A stretch of DNA of 64,000 nt, from NCBI GenBank assembly GCA_022818135.1, contig JAFMSR010000001.1:34564672-34628671 (forward strand), given 5' to 3'. The notes under the pieces were generated by a model. It was given only the letters and a program-made list of their open reading frames with translations, had not been told where the DNA came from and did no database searches. Both the position numbers and the translations under genes were made by a program. Each line of letters begins with the position of its first letter. Positions within the stretch are counted from its first letter, which is position 1. Below are positions 60,785-64,000 of the stretch, in pieces. The DNA is from Saxidomus purpurata. Taxonomy: Eukaryota; Mollusca; Bivalvia; Venerida; Veneridae.

Positions 60785-61515
60785 ATATCGTATACCTGTC
60801 ATAAATACAAAATGTGTTTAAGCCTGATTGGCCGAAAGAGCTCACGCGCCGGGTCCGCAATAATATATATCGTATACTTGTCACAAATACTTTATCCTGA
60901 TTGGCCGATAGCGCTCACGTGCCGGGTCTGCAAAGTATGTGTAGACCTGGAAAATGATGTGTAGACCTACATGGATTTCAAGACGACATTTCATATTTTC
61001 GGGTAATTTTCGCTACTCTTTATGAGGTATACGATATAATAATTTTAAACTAAATTTTTGGTCAATATATAGTTTTGCGGACCTGTAAAACAATTATATT
61101 GACCTCGGACTGCGTCCTCGGTCAAGATCACTTTTATCAGGTTCGCAAAACTATTTATTGACCTCAAAATTAGTCTATAATTGTATAATATCGTATACCT
61201 GTCATAAATACTTAATCCTGATTGGCCAATAGCGCTCACGTGCGGAGTCCGCAAAAGTATGTGTAGACCTGTTAAAAATGATGTGTAGACCTGCACGGAT
61301 TTCAAGACGTCATTTCTGTTATATTTTCGCATAATTTTGACTACTGTTTACTATACGATATAATAATTTTAGACTAATGTTTCGGTCAATATATAGTTTT
61401 GCTGACCTGTCAAAAATGATATAGACCTCGGACTTCGTCCTCGGTCAATATCACTTTTAACAGGTCCGCAAAACTATATATAGACCTCAACATTAGTCTA
61501 TAATTGTATAATAAT
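60785..61515. repeat. Tandem palindromic repeat, about 320 bp period
   Basis: One partial (60785-60867) and two nearly full units (about 60868-61184 and 61185-61507). Each starts TATCGTATACYTGTC, contains CTGATTGGCC and GCTCACGTGC, and later has an inverted pair GGTCAATATATAGTTTTGC / GCAAAACTA...TTGACC around the near-perfect palindrome GACCTCGGACTGCGTCCTCGGTC. The minus-strand frame 61045-61332 is not supported. Confidence 0.75.
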
Positions 61516-61751
61516 CATATATTTATTTAACGAACAATATTCATCAAGCAATTAACATGCTATATCAAATGACGAATTACTTATTTCCAATGAAGCCTTC
61601 AAAGAATAATTACAAGAGTTGCAGTATGCAAGCCAGCAGTGAGAAACATAATTAACACATTTAGATTCAATGTATAAAAATTATACACATGTTATGTATA
61701 TGGAAAAATGAAAAAAAAAGTGAAGAGGGGGGAATGAACGGGTTACAGCAC

Positions 61752-61838
61752 AGGTACATGATTCATTACACCCACATACCTGTATATATTATATATAACG
61801 GGTATATACAGGTATGGGGTGTAATGAGACATGTACCT
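61752..61838. mobile_element. 87-bp hairpin flanked by 12-bp direct repeats
   Basis: AGGTACATG...CATTACACCC...ATACCTGTATATA is followed by its inverse, ending CATGTACCT. Left flank GGGTTACAGCAC (61740-61751) and right flank GGGTTACAGCGC (61839-61850) match at 11 of 12 positions and abut the hairpin exactly. Confidence 0.6.
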
Positions 61839-62144
61839 GGGTTACAGCGCAATTTTGACTGTGAGGTCATATTTCACTTTTTAAAATTAACAAAAAAAAA
61901 GAACAATTAAAGTTAGCAAAAATTATAACCTCAACTAAACAAAACTATATTGTTATAGTTAACGCTATCGTGCGTCGACATGAACAGTAATGTAAACATT
62001 ATAAAGCGGCTTTTCTTTTCAATGACCTTTGTGAAAGTTTATACAAGATCTTGTGTATTGTTATACCCTCTTATCTTTTCAAAATGTTGTAAACCGCTAC
62101 ACACTTGGCAGATTTACCAATGAAAGTAAAGATTTAAACGAGAA

Positions 62145-62278
62145 TAGAAAAGTTCCGCATTGCGACAATTTTCCATGGTTGTTAATCGGGTATATCTCCC
62201 GCTAACTTACGCAGTAAACAGATTACAGGGAGTTGTCGTGCAGTAAGGATAGACAAGTGACTTCTTCGCATAAAAAAA
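62145..62278 (+). promoter_or_regulatory. Promoter/5' UTR block of calmodulin C
   Basis: Contains AAAGTAAAGATTTAAA, AGTTCCGCATTGCGACA, CCATGGTTGT and GGGTATA, in the same order and spacing as upstream of calmodulin A and B. It is more diverged than A is from B. Confidence 0.6.
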
Positions 62279-64000
62279 ATGGTAAGTGATATATTGCATT
62301 TGTATCTTTTCGAAATATAAGTACCAATATATAATACCTTTTAAACACTTAACCATTATTTTTCACAAATGTCAGCAATGTTCGATTGACAAAAGGGATA
62401 GCGACGGCTGAGAGTTTACATGTTTGACATTTTGATGTGTCCATGGTATGTGTGTGTTAAAAGATGCTGTATCTGTATTTGTTTTATTTGGATTCTTTAA
62501 ACTTTTAATTGTGCATCTTACGTTCACTTCTCATAGACACAGTTTACTGGTTTAAACAAGTTTGTTATCGGTGAGTAAACCACTGCCCTCCGATACAAAA
62601 AGTAGTTTTACTATGATCGTTCGTAATTTATAGTTTGGTCATTTTTACCTTACATTTGTTTTTTATCAGTACTCGTGTGTTAAACATTTAAAAATTAAGT
62701 TTTGAAGAAGTTTATTGGCATACATAAAGGTTCAACACTCCCTAACAGAAACGATCATATACATGTATAACATCGTTTTCAATTATGAAACTAGATTGTG
62801 TAATATTACATTGCATTCTCACTGATAACCCGCTTTTGCCTGTCAAGGTTATTTCAAAACACAGTTTATTAGTTTAGTTAACTTGACATACACATACGTG
62901 TATTTATACTAGTAACATCATCAACTCAACAACAACATAAACTTTATTAGTAGATACAGATTACAAAATAATAGTATTTTGCAATAACATGTGCACAAAT
63001 AAATGTAAGAAAAACATATATTGTGGGAAAGAATATGTTTTTAACTAGCATGTCAATTGTACTATACAATCATGTTTATTGGTAGGTATTGCTTAACACT
63101 GCTTTATATTGCCATGGTTATATTTGTAACAATAGACATAGAAAAAACATATTCAAATACACTGACATATAAATAAAAAATATTTAAAACAATGAGGGTC
63201 AGTTTATTTGTAAGGTAAAGAGAAATAAAAAAACGTGAAAAGCGAGCGTATTTTTACCATGGAATGTCATTCATAAAGTTTTGTGTAACAGGGCAGACAT
63301 ACAACTGGTTTATTATATAATAAACTTTTTTGTTTTTTAAGGTAAGAGACATCGCAATATATTAAAAGTAAGTTGAAAAGCGAGCGAATTTTTACCATGG
63401 ACTGTTGTTCGTAAAGTTTTGTGTAACAGGGCAGATTAACATACAACAGTGGATTTATTGTATATACAGTATATACTCATTGCACCGTGTTTTGCTTTCA
63501 GGGTCTTTTTAAATATTTTCTTTGGACATACCTAATTTTGGGCAAGAAAATGTGCACATTTATATATCAGTAACGAAGTTATATTTACTATATATACATT
63601 GTGTATTCAACCGTTTTCTGGATGAATGAAAGCAAACAAAATGTGCAATTTCAGCATCCTGTTTATAATATAACTTGATAAGATCTTTATGCATCATATG
63701 ATGTGATTTTCAATGGTGGATAAATGTTCTCTGTCGGGGGTTGTATATCAAATGTTGCAAAAATGTGATGAAGCTTGGTTAATATTATTGCTCCAGGAGG
63801 AAGTAATGCTCTGGAACGTTGCGTACCGGTAAACAAGTAGTTCGTGTTTTCTCCCTTAACCGAGCTCTTTAAATTACTAGAGTTTCAAGCATATTACACT
63901 CCGAGTTCGTCAAACTTTATCTTAAACAAATAAAAGCTATAGTGTATTAAGACAGGGGGTTTCATTTTTAAAAAAAGGGAATTCCCCCTGCTTTGGCAAA
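62279..64000 (+). CDS. CAM: Calmodulin gene C, first exon and partial intron 1
   Basis: ATG at 62279-62281 is followed directly by GTAAGTGAT, the same one-codon first exon as in genes A and B, and is preceded by the conserved promoter block. The rest of the gene would lie right of the window; no GCTGACCAG-type second exon appears before 64000. Intron 1 lacks the CAGTAGATGAAC minisatellite seen in A and B. The call depends on homology of the 5' block only. Confidence 0.55.
63230..63450. repeat. Short direct repeat in calmodulin C intron 1
   Basis: GAAAAGCGAGCG.ATTTTTACC, then GTAAAGTTTTGTGTAACAGG, is present at about 63237-63300 and again at about 63375-63440. Confidence 0.6.

Noticed and set aside
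60204..60804. ORFs with repeated VSYTRVSVI words
   Set aside because: Translation of the 18-bp minisatellite, whose period is a multiple of three and keeps any frame open.

Overview
The window is eukaryotic nuclear DNA, AT-rich and full of repeats. Genes are split into small exons with GT/AG borders, and no compact operon-like coding is seen outside one virus-like element. Tandem calmodulin genes, Polinton-like DNA, tRNA-derived SINEs, palindromic MITEs and many TACATGTA-type words fit a marine invertebrate, most likely a bivalve mollusc. The species is not identifiable from the sequence alone.

Layout. 1-3567: last two exons of a carboxylesterase/cholinesterase-like gene, with an in-frame stop and a frameshift. 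3568-10550: intergenic, with MITEs and two minisatellites. 10599-14490: an atypical Rho-family GTPase gene (three exons, TATA promoter, no CAAX box). 14950-24490: calmodulin gene A. 24889-47189: a 22.3 kb inverted-repeat mobile element lying between calmodulin A and B. 48300-57581: calmodulin gene B, a segmental duplicate of A whose exons encode canonical invertebrate calmodulin and which has two alternative last exons. 57969-62100: hAT-like and palindromic repeats. 62145-64000: promoter, ATG exon and intron 1 of a third calmodulin gene, cut by the window end.

The most unusual object is the 24889-47189 element. Its two arms are tandem arrays in opposite orientation. Each array alternates a GC-rich 8-bp motif block with an AT-rich linker of about 290 bp. 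The outer ends match (ATCTC[C/A]CTGAAGTTGGCGG) and are directly flanked by a perfect 9-bp direct repeat, CAGTCTATT, as expected for target-site duplication by a Mutator-like or foldback transposon. Between the arms lies a spliced Ulp1/SENP-type (C48) cysteine protease gene with intact reading frame. The right arm is itself interrupted by a second element (38015-44698). This one has two 2,135-bp terminal inverted repeats, termini AGTAGTGGG/CCCACTACT, a 6-bp flanking repeat GCCGCC, and small ORFs resembling Polinton/adintovirus accessory or capsid genes. It has no visible polymerase or integrase, so it looks like a non-autonomous mini-Polinton. A LINE 3' tail is present at mirror positions in both of its arms, showing that the arms have been copied from each other.

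The history inferred is: duplication of calmodulin with a SINE already in intron 2; divergence of copy A by conservative substitutions and new MITE insertions; insertion of the foldback/MULE-like element between the copies; then insertion of the mini-Polinton into its right arm.
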